From assembly GCF_002943105.1 (NCBI RefSeq), contig NZ_PTPZ01000006.1:62001-126000 (forward strand): a stretch of 64,000 nucleotides of DNA. The letters are read 5' to 3'. The notes under the pieces are model-generated. The model did no database searches. It was not told where the DNA came from and saw only the letters and a program-made list of their open reading frames with translations. Shown here piece by piece: positions 16,221 through 24,209 of this stretch (within the stretch, counting starts at the first letter, position 1; each line of letters begins with the position of its first letter). A program made the translations under genes and the position numbers. The DNA is from Cloacibacterium normanense. Its GTDB lineage: Bacteria; Bacteroidota; Bacteroidia; Flavobacteriales; Weeksellaceae.

Positions 16221-16991
16221 ATGATGAACGAACAAGAAATCTTTGAATTTCTCAATCAAAAAGCCGAAAAATATAATCATGTAGATTTTATTGAATTAGA
16301 CCCTATTTCTATTCCGCATCAGTTTTCTTTGAAACAAGACATAGAAATTTCAGGATTTTTCGCAGCTACAATCGCTTGGGGAAATAGAAAATCCATCATT
16401 ACATCAGCTCAAAAAATCATCCAATTCATGGGAAATTCTCCGTATGATTTCGTGATGAATGTAACCCAAAAAGATTTCAAAAAATTAGAAAATAAGGCGG
16501 TTCATAGAACTTTCTCAGCAGAAGATTTCGAGCAGTTTATATTGAATTTGAAAAGCGTTTACATTGAATTTGAAAGTTTAGAGCAGTTATTTCTTTTAAA
16601 AGAACACGAAGAAAATTATTATCATGCTATCGAAAGATTTAGAACTCGTTTTTTAGGAGAAATTCCGCACAGAAGTCATAAACACGTGAGTTCACCTTAT
16701 AAAAATTCTGCTTCAAAAAGATTGGTCATGTTTCTGCGATGGATGGTTCGTCAAGATAAAAAAGGCGTAGATTTTGGCATTTGGAAAAACCTTTCTCCTC
16801 AATATTTATCCATTCCATTAGATGTTCACACCGCGAATATTTCCAGAAAATTAGGAATTTTACAAAGAACTCAAAACGATTGGAAAGCCGTAGAAGAACT
16901 TGACCAAATCATCAGAAAATACAATCCACAAGATCCTGCTGTATACGATTATGCTCTTTTCGGGATTGGCGTTTCTAATGAGTTATTATAA
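16221..16991 (+). CDS. TIGR02757 family protein
   Basis: 256 residues. Family features include EISGFFAATIAWGNRKSII near residue 35-55, KRLVMFLRWMVRQDKKGVDFG near 170-190, and the C-terminal LSIPLDVHTANISRKLGIL with LDQIIRKYNPQDPAVYDYALFGIG. The last block resembles the helix-hairpin-helix glycosylase fold, so a nucleic acid role is possible, but the function is unknown. ATGATG at the start leaves a one-residue ambiguity. It converges on mgtE with only 9 bases between the stops and no clear hairpin. Confidence 0.85.
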   Translation: MMNEQEIFEFLNQKAEKYNHVDFIELDPISIPHQFSLKQDIEISGFFAATIAWGNRKSIITSAQKIIQFMGNSPYDFVMNVTQKDFKKLENKAVHRTFSAEDFEQFILNLKSVYIEFESLEQLFLLKEHEENYYHAIERFRTRFLGEIPHRSHKHVSSPYKNSASKRLVMFLRWMVRQDKKGVDFGIWKNLSPQYLSIPLDVHTANISRKLGILQRTQNDWKAVEELDQIIRKYNPQDPAVYDYALFGIGVSNELL

Positions 16992-17000
16992 AAAATATTT

Positions 17001-18350
17001 CTAAATGTGGAGGAGTGCTTTTGCGATAGCAAAATAGATTAAAACTCCTAAAATATCATTAGAAGTGGTGATAAAAGGACCTGTAGCAATTGCGGGGTCT
17101 ATTTTATTTTTCTCCAGAACAATAGGAACAATGGTTCCAATAATCGCCGCTACCATAATTACTGCTAAAAGAGAGATAGAAATGGTCACAGAAACCATCA
17201 AATCATTATGGTTAATCAATAAATTGAATCCAAAAATAATTAAAGAAAGTATCATTCCTGAAGCTGCAGAAACGCTTACTTCCTTGAATAAAGTTTTAAA
17301 AGTATCTTTTCCTAAAGTGTTATTTGCTAAACCTTGTACAATAATTGCCGAAGCTTGAACTCCAATATTTCCCGCAGTTGCCGCAATCAGCGGAACGAAA
17401 AACATCAATGCAGGAATGTCGTGCATCGCATTTTGATTGCTTTGCAACACTCTAGAACCAATTAAACCACCTACCATTCCAATGAATAGCCAAGGTAATC
17501 TCGCTTTGGTTAAATGAAAAATGGTATCACTAGAGTCAACGTCTTGAGAAATCCCCGATGCTAACTGGTAATCTTTTTCTGCTTCTTCGGTAATAAAGTC
17601 GATAACGTCATCTACCGTAATTCTTCCGACTAATTTTCCTAATTTATCAACAACAGGAACTTCGAACAAGTCATATTTCTGCATAAAACGCGCTACTTCT
17701 TCAGCAGATTCAGTGTCTTTAACGTATTGAATTTTAGAGTTATAAACATCTGAAACTCGAGTAGAAGATGAAGTGGTTAATAATTTTTTGAGACTTAACA
17801 ACCCGAGTAATTTTTCGGAATCATCTACTACATAAATAGAGTAGACTTCTTCCATTTCTTCGGCTTGTTTACGCATCTCTTTGACCGCAGAAATAATAGA
17901 AAGATTCTGATTCACTTTTACCAATTCGGTTGCCATTAAACCACCTGCAACATCTTCATCATAACGCAAAAGTTCTACAATATTCTGTGCGTGCTCCTCG
18001 TCATTTAAGTGCTGAATAACTTCATCTTGTTGATATTCAGGCAATTCTGCAATAATATCTGCCGCATCATCGGAATCTATTTCGTTGATGATATTATCTG
18101 CAATCTCTTTGGTAGAGAAGTTTTTTAGGAATTTTTTACGCGCGTCTTCGTCTATATAGAGTAGTACTTCTGCAGAGCGCTCATTATCCATAATTTCGTA
18201 AAGAAATTTTTGATCTTCTTCTTCTAGAATTTCAAAAATCTTGGCAATATCTACCGCTTCTACTTCCGAAATGGCTTCAGAAACAGCTTTTACATTTCTT
18301 TCCTCGATGAGAAACTGTAAGGTGTGAGATATTTTTTGCTCTTCAATCAC
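17001..18350 (-). CDS. mgtE: Magnesium transporter MgtE
   Basis: About 449 residues. The N-terminal helical MgtE domain (EVEAVDIAKIFEILEEED ... YDEDVAGGLMAT) is followed by two CBS domains (about 135-250) and five C-terminal membrane helices (PALMFFVPLIAATAGNIGVQ; ASGMILSLIIFGFNLL; VAAIIGTIVPIVLEKNKIDP). It carries Mg2+ inward and is gated by the Mg-binding N and CBS domains. The frame opens at TTG 18395, but a -7 box (18385-18392) lies just downstream of that TTG, so I place the start at GTG 18350. It is divergent from the coiled-coil membrane protein gene. Confidence 0.93.
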   Translation of the reverse strand: MIEEQKISHTLQFLIEERNVKAVSEAISEVEAVDIAKIFEILEEEDQKFLYEIMDNERSAEVLLYIDEDARKKFLKNFSTKEIADNIINEIDSDDAADIIAELPEYQQDEVIQHLNDEEHAQNIVELLRYDEDVAGGLMATELVKVNQNLSIISAVKEMRKQAEEMEEVYSIYVVDDSEKLLGLLSLKKLLTTSSSTRVSDVYNSKIQYVKDTESAEEVARFMQKYDLFEVPVVDKLGKLVGRITVDDVIDFITEEAEKDYQLASGISQDVDSSDTIFHLTKARLPWLFIGMVGGLIGSRVLQSNQNAMHDIPALMFFVPLIAATAGNIGVQASAIIVQGLANNTLGKDTFKTLFKEVSVSAASGMILSLIIFGFNLLINHNDLMVSVTISISLLAVIMVAAIIGTIVPIVLEKNKIDPAIATGPFITTSNDILGVLIYFAIAKALLHI

Positions 18351-18384
18351 AGAAATTAATTGGGATAAAAAGTTAGAATTTTTG

Positions 18385-18392
18385 CAAAAATA
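18385..18392 (-). promoter_or_regulatory. -7 box of mgtE
   Basis: TATTTTTG on the minus strand matches TAnnTTTG exactly. It excludes the TTG at 18395 as the translation start. Confidence 0.55.
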
Positions 18393-18458
18393 CAAAATAA
18401 GAGTTCAAAAATTCACATTAATAATCATTAAAGTCAAATTTTAGTCGATTTTTAATCG

Positions 18459-18466
18459 TAATTTTG
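18459..18466 (+). promoter_or_regulatory. -7 box of the DUF1003-like gene
   Basis: TAATTTTG matches TAnnTTTG exactly and ends 17 bases before ATG 18484. Confidence 0.55.
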
Positions 18467-18483
18467 TCAAAAAATTAAGCAAA

Positions 18484-19011
18484 ATGAAGTTTAGAGAACT
18501 TAAAACAGAAAATAGTACGATGCTCGATAAAATGGCAGACAGCGTTATCATTTGGATTGGTTCTACCTCTTCATTGGTCTTTCACACTTTACTATTTATC
18601 ACCAGTTTTTTACTTCCGCTATTTAAAGTAGTAGAATTCGAAGAAATGCTTTTGGTTCTCACCACGATTGTGTCTTTAGAAGCGATTTACTTGTCTATTT
18701 TCATTCAAATGTCTGTGAACAAGAGCAATAAACACATAGAAGTGATTAAGGAAGATGTAAACGAAATTCAGGAAGACATTGATGAAATCCAAGAAGACAT
18801 CGATGAAATTCAGGAAGACATTGACGAAATTCAAGAAGATATCGACGAGATTGCTGATGATGAAGACGAAGATGAACACAAAGAAAAAGCTCAAAAAGTA
18901 ATTCTCAAGAGCAATGTCTCTAATAACAAGCAAGAAATCAAGGAATTAAAAGCTAAAATTCACGATTTACAATCGAAATTAGAAGAGTTAATTCAGAAAG
19001 ATTTCAATTAA
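18484..19011 (+). CDS. DUF1003-like membrane protein with heptad-repeat coiled coil
   Basis: 175 residues. The N-terminal half has two membrane helices (SSLVFHTLLFITSFLLPLF and MLLVLTTIVSLEAIYLSIF) and the polar turn QMSVNKSNKHIEV, which resembles DUF1003 proteins. The C-terminal half is a long coiled coil in which EIQEDID is repeated four times, followed by EIADDED and a further predicted coil. The heptads are encoded by 21-bp DNA repeats, so copy number may vary between strains and change the coil length. The function is unknown. The stop overlaps the convergent ksgA stop by 4 bases, with no terminator between them. Confidence 0.75.
   Translation: MKFRELKTENSTMLDKMADSVIIWIGSTSSLVFHTLLFITSFLLPLFKVVEFEEMLLVLTTIVSLEAIYLSIFIQMSVNKSNKHIEVIKEDVNEIQEDIDEIQEDIDEIQEDIDEIQEDIDEIADDEDEDEHKEKAQKVILKSNVSNNKQEIKELKAKIHDLQSKLEELIQKDFN
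18763..18846 (+). repeat. Four 21-bp tandem repeats inside a gene
   Basis: Units at 18763, 18784, 18805 and 18826 each encode EIQEDID; they differ only at a few third positions (CAG/CAA, GAT/GAC, ATT/ATC). Degenerate heptads flank the array. Confidence 0.95.
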
Positions 19012-19781
19012 TTTTTTGCAGCTTTCCATTCTTTCGTGAAGTTGATAAAATCTACTACACTCAGTTCTTCTGCACGTTTATCCATAAAAGCATGAGATTT
19101 TAACACTTCTGGAATATCTAGAGATTTCAGTGCGTTGCTCAGTTTTTTCCTTCTTTGACCAAAACCCGTTTTTACAATTTGTTTGAAAAGAATTTCATTG
19201 CCTTCCAAACCTTCTTTTCTGTTTCTGGTAAGTTTGATGACTCCAGATTTTACTTTTGGAGGTGGGTTAAAAACGTTTTCGTGAACGGTAAAGAGATATT
19301 TCACATCATAATACGCTTGAACCAAAACCGACAAAATTCCATAATCTTTGGTTCTAGGAACCGCAGCTGTACGTTCTGCCACTTCCTTTTGGAACATCCC
19401 TACCATTTCTGGAATCTGCTGATAATTTTCTATAATCTTAAAAAGAATCTGAGACGAAATATTGTAGGGAAAATTGCCAATTACCGCCACTTCACCAGAG
19501 AAAACATCACTTAAATTAATTTTGAGAAAATCACCTGTAAAATGTTTATTTTCAAGTTTTTGATAATGTAATTTCAGATATTCTATGGATTCTATGTCTA
19601 TTTCTGCAACGTAAGTTTCCGTAGGTTTTTCGAGGAGATATTTGGTTAAAACACCTGTTCCAGGACCTACTTCTAATACATAATGATATGGTTGAAAGTC
19701 AAGACCTTCTACGATTTTTTTGGCAATATTTTCATCAGTTAAAAAATGCTGACCAAGATGTTTTTTTGCTTTTACGTTCAA
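19008..19781 (-). CDS. rsmA: 16S rRNA (adenine(1518)-N6/adenine(1519)-N6)-dimethyltransferase
   Basis: 257 residues (also called KsgA). Motifs: KKHLGQHFLTDENIAKKIV at the start, the SAM motif VLEVGPGTGVLTKYLLE (about 35-51), and the catalytic GNFPYNISSQ (about 103-112). The C-terminal helical domain has FGQRRKKLSNALKSL. It dimethylates two adenines near the 3' end of 16S rRNA late in 30S assembly. It starts at a TTG that matches the family start. It is divergent from ftsX. Confidence 0.95.
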   Translation of the reverse strand: MNVKAKKHLGQHFLTDENIAKKIVEGLDFQPYHYVLEVGPGTGVLTKYLLEKPTETYVAEIDIESIEYLKLHYQKLENKHFTGDFLKINLSDVFSGEVAVIGNFPYNISSQILFKIIENYQQIPEMVGMFQKEVAERTAAVPRTKDYGILSVLVQAYYDVKYLFTVHENVFNPPPKVKSGVIKLTRNRKEGLEGNEILFKQIVKTGFGQRRKKLSNALKSLDIPEVLKSHAFMDKRAEELSVVDFINFTKEWKAAKN

Positions 19782-19870
19782 AATTTTTAAGATTTTTTAA
19801 CACAGTTTTGTGTTTGTTCAGGGGCAAATTTCGGAGTTTTTTTTCTATTTTAGCAGAAAATTTTTTATTG

Positions 19871-20770
19871 ATGGCAAAATTAGCAGAAGATTTAAACAAG
19901 AAAAGGCTCCGTTCTAGCAACATTACCGTATCCATTAGTATTGCATTGGTATTATTTTTAGTAGGACTTTTTGGGTTGATATTGATAAATGCTCAAAAAT
20001 ATTCGGATTATATCAAGGAGCAATTGGTGGTAGAAGCTTATTTTGATGACTATATAGACCCTAGAGATTCTGCGAAAGCAGAGCAGTTGCAAAAATTAAC
20101 TTACGAAAGAATAAAATTACAGCCTTTTGTGAAAAAAGCTAAATTTATTTCTAAGCAAGAAGCCACTGAACTTGCCAAAAAACAATTGGGTATAGAAACA
20201 GATGCACTTTTTGAAGGAGATATTTTTCCACCATCTGTAGAAGTTACCTTGAAACCAGAATACGTAGATCCTGAAAAAATAAATGATGTTGTAAAAAAAC
20301 TGAATGAAGTAGAAGGCGTAAAAGAAGTGAAAAACGACAGTAAATTGACGATTGAAGTTTACAATAACCTGAATAGAATTTTGACTTGGATTTTGGCATT
20401 TTCTATCTTATTCTTAATCGTAGCAATGGTGTTGATTAACAATTCTATCCGTTTAAAAATATTCTCTAAACGTTTCATTATCAAAACCATGCAATTGGTA
20501 GGTGCAAAACGCAGATTCATCTTAAAACCATTTGTAAAAGAAGCGGTAATCTTAGGAATTATCGGTGCTATTATTGGTTTAACAGCATTATTCACTGGTT
20601 GGTATTTCTTTACCAGCGAAATCGGGACTCCATTTGTACAAGACACCAATCAATACATTTGGTTAGTCGCAATCGTATTTGGAGTGGGAATTCTTATTAC
20701 CGTCATCAGTACAGTTTTTGCAACTTGGAGATTCTTAGCATCTAGTGTAGATGATTTATATTACTCATAG
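19871..20770 (+). CDS. ftsX: Cell division protein FtsX-like ABC permease
   Basis: 299 residues from ATG 19871. One N-terminal membrane helix (SISIALVLFLVGLFGLILI) precedes an extracytoplasmic domain (about 50-170), followed by three helices (ILTWILAFSILFLIVAMVL; EAVILGIIGAIIGLTALFTG; WLVAIVFGVGILITVISTVFA). This is the FtsX layout: with the ATPase FtsE it regulates cell-wall hydrolases at the septum. ftsE is not adjacent. The upstream extension to 19688 would overlap ksgA antisense and is rejected. DUF3098 follows after 12 bases. Confidence 0.92.
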   Translation: MAKLAEDLNKKRLRSSNITVSISIALVLFLVGLFGLILINAQKYSDYIKEQLVVEAYFDDYIDPRDSAKAEQLQKLTYERIKLQPFVKKAKFISKQEATELAKKQLGIETDALFEGDIFPPSVEVTLKPEYVDPEKINDVVKKLNEVEGVKEVKNDSKLTIEVYNNLNRILTWILAFSILFLIVAMVLINNSIRLKIFSKRFIIKTMQLVGAKRRFILKPFVKEAVILGIIGAIIGLTALFTGWYFFTSEIGTPFVQDTNQYIWLVAIVFGVGILITVISTVFATWRFLASSVDDLYYS

Positions 20771-20782
20771 AAAATTTTAAAA

Positions 20783-21058
20783 ATGTCTAAAAAACAAACT
20801 ATAGAAAAGTCTGAATCCCAGCACAATCCTTTTTATTTTGGCAAAAAAAACTATCAACTCATGTTGGTAGGATTGGCTTTAATTTTAGCAGGATTTCTTT
20901 TAATGCTCGGTCCAGATGCTAATACAGTCGACGGAAAACTAGATCCTAATGCTTGGAATGAAGACATTTTCTCCATCAGAAGAATCAGAATAGCGCCGTT
21001 ATTGGTGATTGCTGGATTTGTAGTTCAGGTTTTCGCTATTCTTAAAAGAAACAAATAA
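20783..21058 (+). CDS. DUF3098 domain-containing membrane protein
   Basis: 91 residues with two membrane helices (YQLMLVGLALILAGFLLML and IAPLLVIAGFVVQVFAIL). The segment between them, DPNAWNEDIFSIRRIR, is typical of DUF3098, a short Bacteroidetes family. It follows ftsX by 12 bases and is probably co-transcribed with it, so a role at the division site or envelope is possible but unproven. Confidence 0.85.
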   Translation: MSKKQTIEKSESQHNPFYFGKKNYQLMLVGLALILAGFLLMLGPDANTVDGKLDPNAWNEDIFSIRRIRIAPLLVIAGFVVQVFAILKRNK

Positions 21059-21079
21059 AAACATTTAAAAAAACTAAAG

Positions 21080-21122
21080 AATTAAAAGATTTGAATTGGT
21101 ATTTGAATCTTTTAATTTTTTT
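21080..21122 (+). terminator. Rho-independent terminator after the ftsX operon
   Basis: Perfect arms AATTAAAAGATT (21080-21091) and AATCTTTTAATT (21106-21117) followed by T residues. Confidence 0.75.
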
Positions 21123-21137
21123 ATCACAATACAGTTT

Positions 21138-21953
21138 ATGGATTTAATCAGAGCAATTATTATTGCAATTGTAGAAGGTCTTACCGAATATTTACCCGTT
21201 TCTTCTACCGCACACATGATTTTCACGAGTTCTTATTTTGGAATTCAAGAAGATGAATTTGTTAAAATGTTTCAAGTTTCTATTCAGTTTGGAGCTATTT
21301 TGGCGGTAGTTTTTTTGTATTGGAAGAAATTTTTTGATTTTAAAAACATTAAATTCTATTTAAAATTGGCAGTTGCCGTTTTACCAGCTTTGGTTCTAGG
21401 AAAATTATTTGATGATAAAATAGAAACGGTATTAGAAAAACCAATTCCCATTGCAGTTGTTCTGATTGTAGGTGGTATTATTTTACTTTTTATCGACCAG
21501 ATTTTCACCAAACATACGATAGATGATGAAAAAGATATTACTTTCAAAAAAGCATTAACAATTGGCTTTTGGCAATGTCTAGCGATGATGCCAGGAACGA
21601 GTAGAAGTGCGGCTTCTATCATTGGTGGAATGCAACAAAACCTTACCAGAAAGGCTGCCGCAGAGTTTTCATTCTTTTTGGCAGTTCCTACTATGTTAGC
21701 GGTTACCTTTTATTCGATTTTTGTAAAAGATTGGAATCATAATGGAGTGGAGCAAAAAGGTTACGAAATGATTTTTGCGACTCCAGAAAACACGATGAGT
21801 TTTTTCGTGGGGAATTTGGTAGCATTTGTAGTAGCGGTTATTGCGATTAAGTTTTTCATTGGTGTTTTGACCAAATACGGCTTCAAACCTTGGGGTTGGT
21901 ATAGAATTATTGCAGGGATTTTATTGTTGATTTATTTTGGTTGGGTGAAGTAA
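21138..21953 (+). CDS. uppP: Undecaprenyl-diphosphate phosphatase
   Basis: 271 residues from ATG 21138, seven to eight membrane helices. The two BacA/UppP signatures are present: IVEGLTEYLPVSSTAHMI (about 11-28) and MPGTSRSAASIIGGM (about 152-166). It dephosphorylates undecaprenyl diphosphate so that the lipid carrier can be reused in peptidoglycan synthesis, and it can confer bacitracin tolerance. truB follows after 21 bases. Confidence 0.95.
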   Translation: MDLIRAIIIAIVEGLTEYLPVSSTAHMIFTSSYFGIQEDEFVKMFQVSIQFGAILAVVFLYWKKFFDFKNIKFYLKLAVAVLPALVLGKLFDDKIETVLEKPIPIAVVLIVGGIILLFIDQIFTKHTIDDEKDITFKKALTIGFWQCLAMMPGTSRSAASIIGGMQQNLTRKAAAEFSFFLAVPTMLAVTFYSIFVKDWNHNGVEQKGYEMIFATPENTMSFFVGNLVAFVVAVIAIKFFIGVLTKYGFKPWGWYRIIAGILLLIYFGWVK

Positions 21954-21974
21954 TTTCATTTTATACTTTTTACA

Positions 21975-22670
21975 TTGAACGCAGAAGATTTTTTAAACGG
22001 ACAAGTACTTTTGGTGGACAAGCCTTTGGATTGGACCAGTTTTCAGGCTGTTAATAAATTGAAGTACAAACTCAAAAGAGAGTTCCATCTTCCTAAAAAA
22101 TTTAAAATAGGTCATGCTGGAACGCTTGATCCTAGAGCAACTGGCTTATTGATTGTCTGCACCGGAAAATTCACCAAGAAAATTCCAGAAATTCAAGATG
22201 CGCCAAAAGAATACATCGCCGAAATTAAAATTGGCGTACAAACAGAATCTTACGACACCGAAAAACCAGAAATCCTTCACACCGATTATTCACACATTAC
22301 AGAAAATTTCATAAAGGAAATTTTGGCAAAATTTGTAGGAGAAATTGAACAAAAACCGCCTGTTTTTTCAGCGATAAAAATAGATGGAAACCGCGCTTAT
22401 GATTTAGCAAGAGCTGGTCAAGAAGTAGAAATGAAATCTAGGAAAACAACCATTCATTATCTCAATAACATCGAAATTCATCTTCCTTTTGTCACTTTTA
22501 CCGTAGGTTGTAGCAAAGGAACGTACATCAGAAGTTTGGCTCACGATATTGGTCAAAATTTAGGAGTTGGTGCTTATCTTACTCAACTCAGAAGAACCAA
22601 AATAGGAGAGTACCATGTAGAAAATGCCCACGCAGAAATTTTGGAAAATGAGTTTAGATTTTCTGATTAA
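21975..22670 (+). CDS. truB: tRNA pseudouridine(55) synthase
   Basis: 231 residues. The N-terminus NAEDFLNGQVLLVDKPLDWTSF and the catalytic motif KIGHAGTLDPRATGLLI with Asp52 identify TruB. CSKGTYIRSLAHDIG lies near residue 175-190. It makes the universal pseudouridine 55 in the T-loop of tRNA. The start is a TTG in the usual family position. It follows uppP closely and precedes another pseudouridine synthase, rluF, by 10 bases. Confidence 0.95.
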   Translation: MNAEDFLNGQVLLVDKPLDWTSFQAVNKLKYKLKREFHLPKKFKIGHAGTLDPRATGLLIVCTGKFTKKIPEIQDAPKEYIAEIKIGVQTESYDTEKPEILHTDYSHITENFIKEILAKFVGEIEQKPPVFSAIKIDGNRAYDLARAGQEVEMKSRKTTIHYLNNIEIHLPFVTFTVGCSKGTYIRSLAHDIGQNLGVGAYLTQLRRTKIGEYHVENAHAEILENEFRFSD

Positions 22671-22680
22671 CATTTAAATT

Positions 22681-23412
22681 TTGCAAAAATTTGTGGAAAC
22701 GCGTATCAATAAATATTTATCAGAAGTAGGTTTTTGTTCGAGAAGAGAAGCCGATAAACTTTTGGAACAAGGAAGAATTACCATCAATGGCAAAAAGCCA
22801 GAATTAGGAACTAAAGTTTCTGATGCTGATGAAATTTGCGTAGATGGCAAAAACATCAAAAAAACAGAAGAAAAACACATTTATATCGCATTTAACAAAC
22901 CCATCGGAATTGTTTGCACCACAGATACCAAACGTGAAAAAAATAACATCGTAGATTACATCAATCACCCGAAAAGAATTTTCCCCATCGGTAGACTTGA
23001 TAAACCTAGTGAAGGATTGATTTTATTGACTTCTGACGGTGATATTGTGAATAAAATTTTACGCGCCAGAAACAACCACGAAAAAGAATACATTGTACGT
23101 GTAGACAAACCCATTACACCCAAATTTCTAGAAAAAATGCGCAATGGTGTTCCGATTTTAGACACCGTAACCAAAAAATGCGAAGTAGAACAAATCGATA
23201 CTTTGCAATTTAGAATTGTACTTACACAAGGTTTAAACCGCCAAATCAGAAGAATGTGCGAATATCTAGGCTACGAAGTAAAAAAACTGAAGCGCATTAG
23301 AATAATGAACATCAAACTGGATTTACCCATAGGAAAATGGAGATATTTAACCGATGCTGAAATGAAAGAACTGGCTCAACTTCTCCAAGATTCTAGTAAA
23401 ACGGTGGATTAA
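22681..23412 (+). CDS. rluF: 23S rRNA pseudouridine(2604) synthase RluF
   Basis: 243 residues. An S4 RNA-binding domain ([26 protein letters not shown]) is followed by the RsuA/RluB-type catalytic domain with [19 protein letters not shown], where Asp107 is the expected nucleophile. [20 protein letters not shown] is the family motif near residue 180. The length and the IVCTTDTK segment favour RluF over RluB. The frame begins at a TTG; a GTG at 22693 is an equally possible start (4 residues shorter). It is probably in one operon with uppP and truB. Confidence 0.9.
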   Translation: MQKFVETRINKYLSEVGFCSRREADKLLEQGRITINGKKPELGTKVSDADEICVDGKNIKKTEEKHIYIAFNKPIGIVCTTDTKREKNNIVDYINHPKRIFPIGRLDKPSEGLILLTSDGDIVNKILRARNNHEKEYIVRVDKPITPKFLEKMRNGVPILDTVTKKCEVEQIDTLQFRIVLTQGLNRQIRRMCEYLGYEVKKLKRIRIMNIKLDLPIGKWRYLTDAEMKELAQLLQDSSKTVD

Positions 23413-23414
23413 AA

Positions 23415-24197
23415 TTATTCTAAAATTTCTACCATAAGTTCTAATAATTCTTTTTTCAATTTGAAATAAGATTTGCTCATGGTTTCTTGGTATTTCCCTA
23501 GAGCTTTGTCTAAAATCTGTATTTCTGAATCGTTATACTTATTGTGTTCGAAGTAAATAAAATCTGCATCCACATATTCTCTTAGCACTTCTTGGTCTTC
23601 TTCTTCCATATACATGGCAAAAGTAGAAGATAAAAGCTCTGTAACTTTCTTTTTGAAAATCTTTTCTTTAGAAACCATTATGTTTCTGTTTCTCATAATC
23701 GTTTCGAAATCAAGTCTTTGAGACATAAAATTGATATACGGAACAAACTCTTGAAAAGCATTATAATACTCATCAAAATCTTTATCTGTTTGTGTAAAAC
23801 GGGTTGCCAATTCAGAAAATTTTTCTTTCTGTTCATGCGAAGCTTTATGCAAAAGATACTTTAAAATAGCATCATCATTTTCTTTGATTTTTTGGTCAAC
23901 TTGTTCTTCTCTTTGTTTTAGAATTTTCAGGACTTTTGGTGTTTGACTTTTGGTGAATTTTGCACCGTCATAATCAAAGGTTTTCAATTTATACGTTCCA
24001 TTTTGAATCATTTCTAAGACTTTAGCATCGTTTTCTAATGCATTTTTTTCAAAGACAAGGCTTACTTTTTCGTCTGAGAAAAAATCTTGAGCTACGACCT
24101 CATCTATAGTAGACGTTTCATTTTCAAGATTTTCGAAAATTGGATTTTTAAAATCATAATAAGAATTAAAAATCTTATGGAAGGACTTTTCATTCAC
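23415..24197 (-). CDS. Detached C-terminal part of an M48 metallopeptidase
   Basis: 260 codons from a GTG. It lies in the same reading frame as the M48 gene upstream and is separated from it only by TAA 24210-24212 plus four sense codons (Y K S I). The start of the fragment, KSFHKIFNSYYDFKNPIFENLEN, looks like the continuation of the M48 protein, whose Flavobacteriia relatives, as I recall, are about 650-700 residues long. The rest is helical and charged with no catalytic motif. It is either translated from its own GTG or silent. Seen alone it would be called hypothetical. Confidence 0.7.
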   Translation of the reverse strand: MNEKSFHKIFNSYYDFKNPIFENLENETSTIDEVVAQDFFSDEKVSLVFEKNALENDAKVLEMIQNGTYKLKTFDYDGAKFTKSQTPKVLKILKQREEQVDQKIKENDDAILKYLLHKASHEQKEKFSELATRFTQTDKDFDEYYNAFQEFVPYINFMSQRLDFETIMRNRNIMVSKEKIFKKKVTELLSSTFAMYMEEEDQEVLREYVDADFIYFEHNKYNDSEIQILDKALGKYQETMSKSYFKLKKELLELMVEILE

Positions 24198-24209
24198 TAT
24201 GCTTTTATA

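Noticed and set aside
17065-17358. Open frame of 97 codons antisense to mgtE
   Set aside because: It mirrors the membrane-helix codons of mgtE; the sense gene is certain. Treated as a shadow, as are similar frames opposite fadD, prfC, the ALDH gene, fadN, etfB and uvrA.
18351-18395. TTG start at 18395 for mgtE
   Set aside because: An exact -7 box lies just inside this extension; GTG 18350 gives the normal family length.
18763-18846. CRISPR-like array
   Set aside because: The 21-bp units abut without spacers, are in frame and encode heptads; no cas genes are near.
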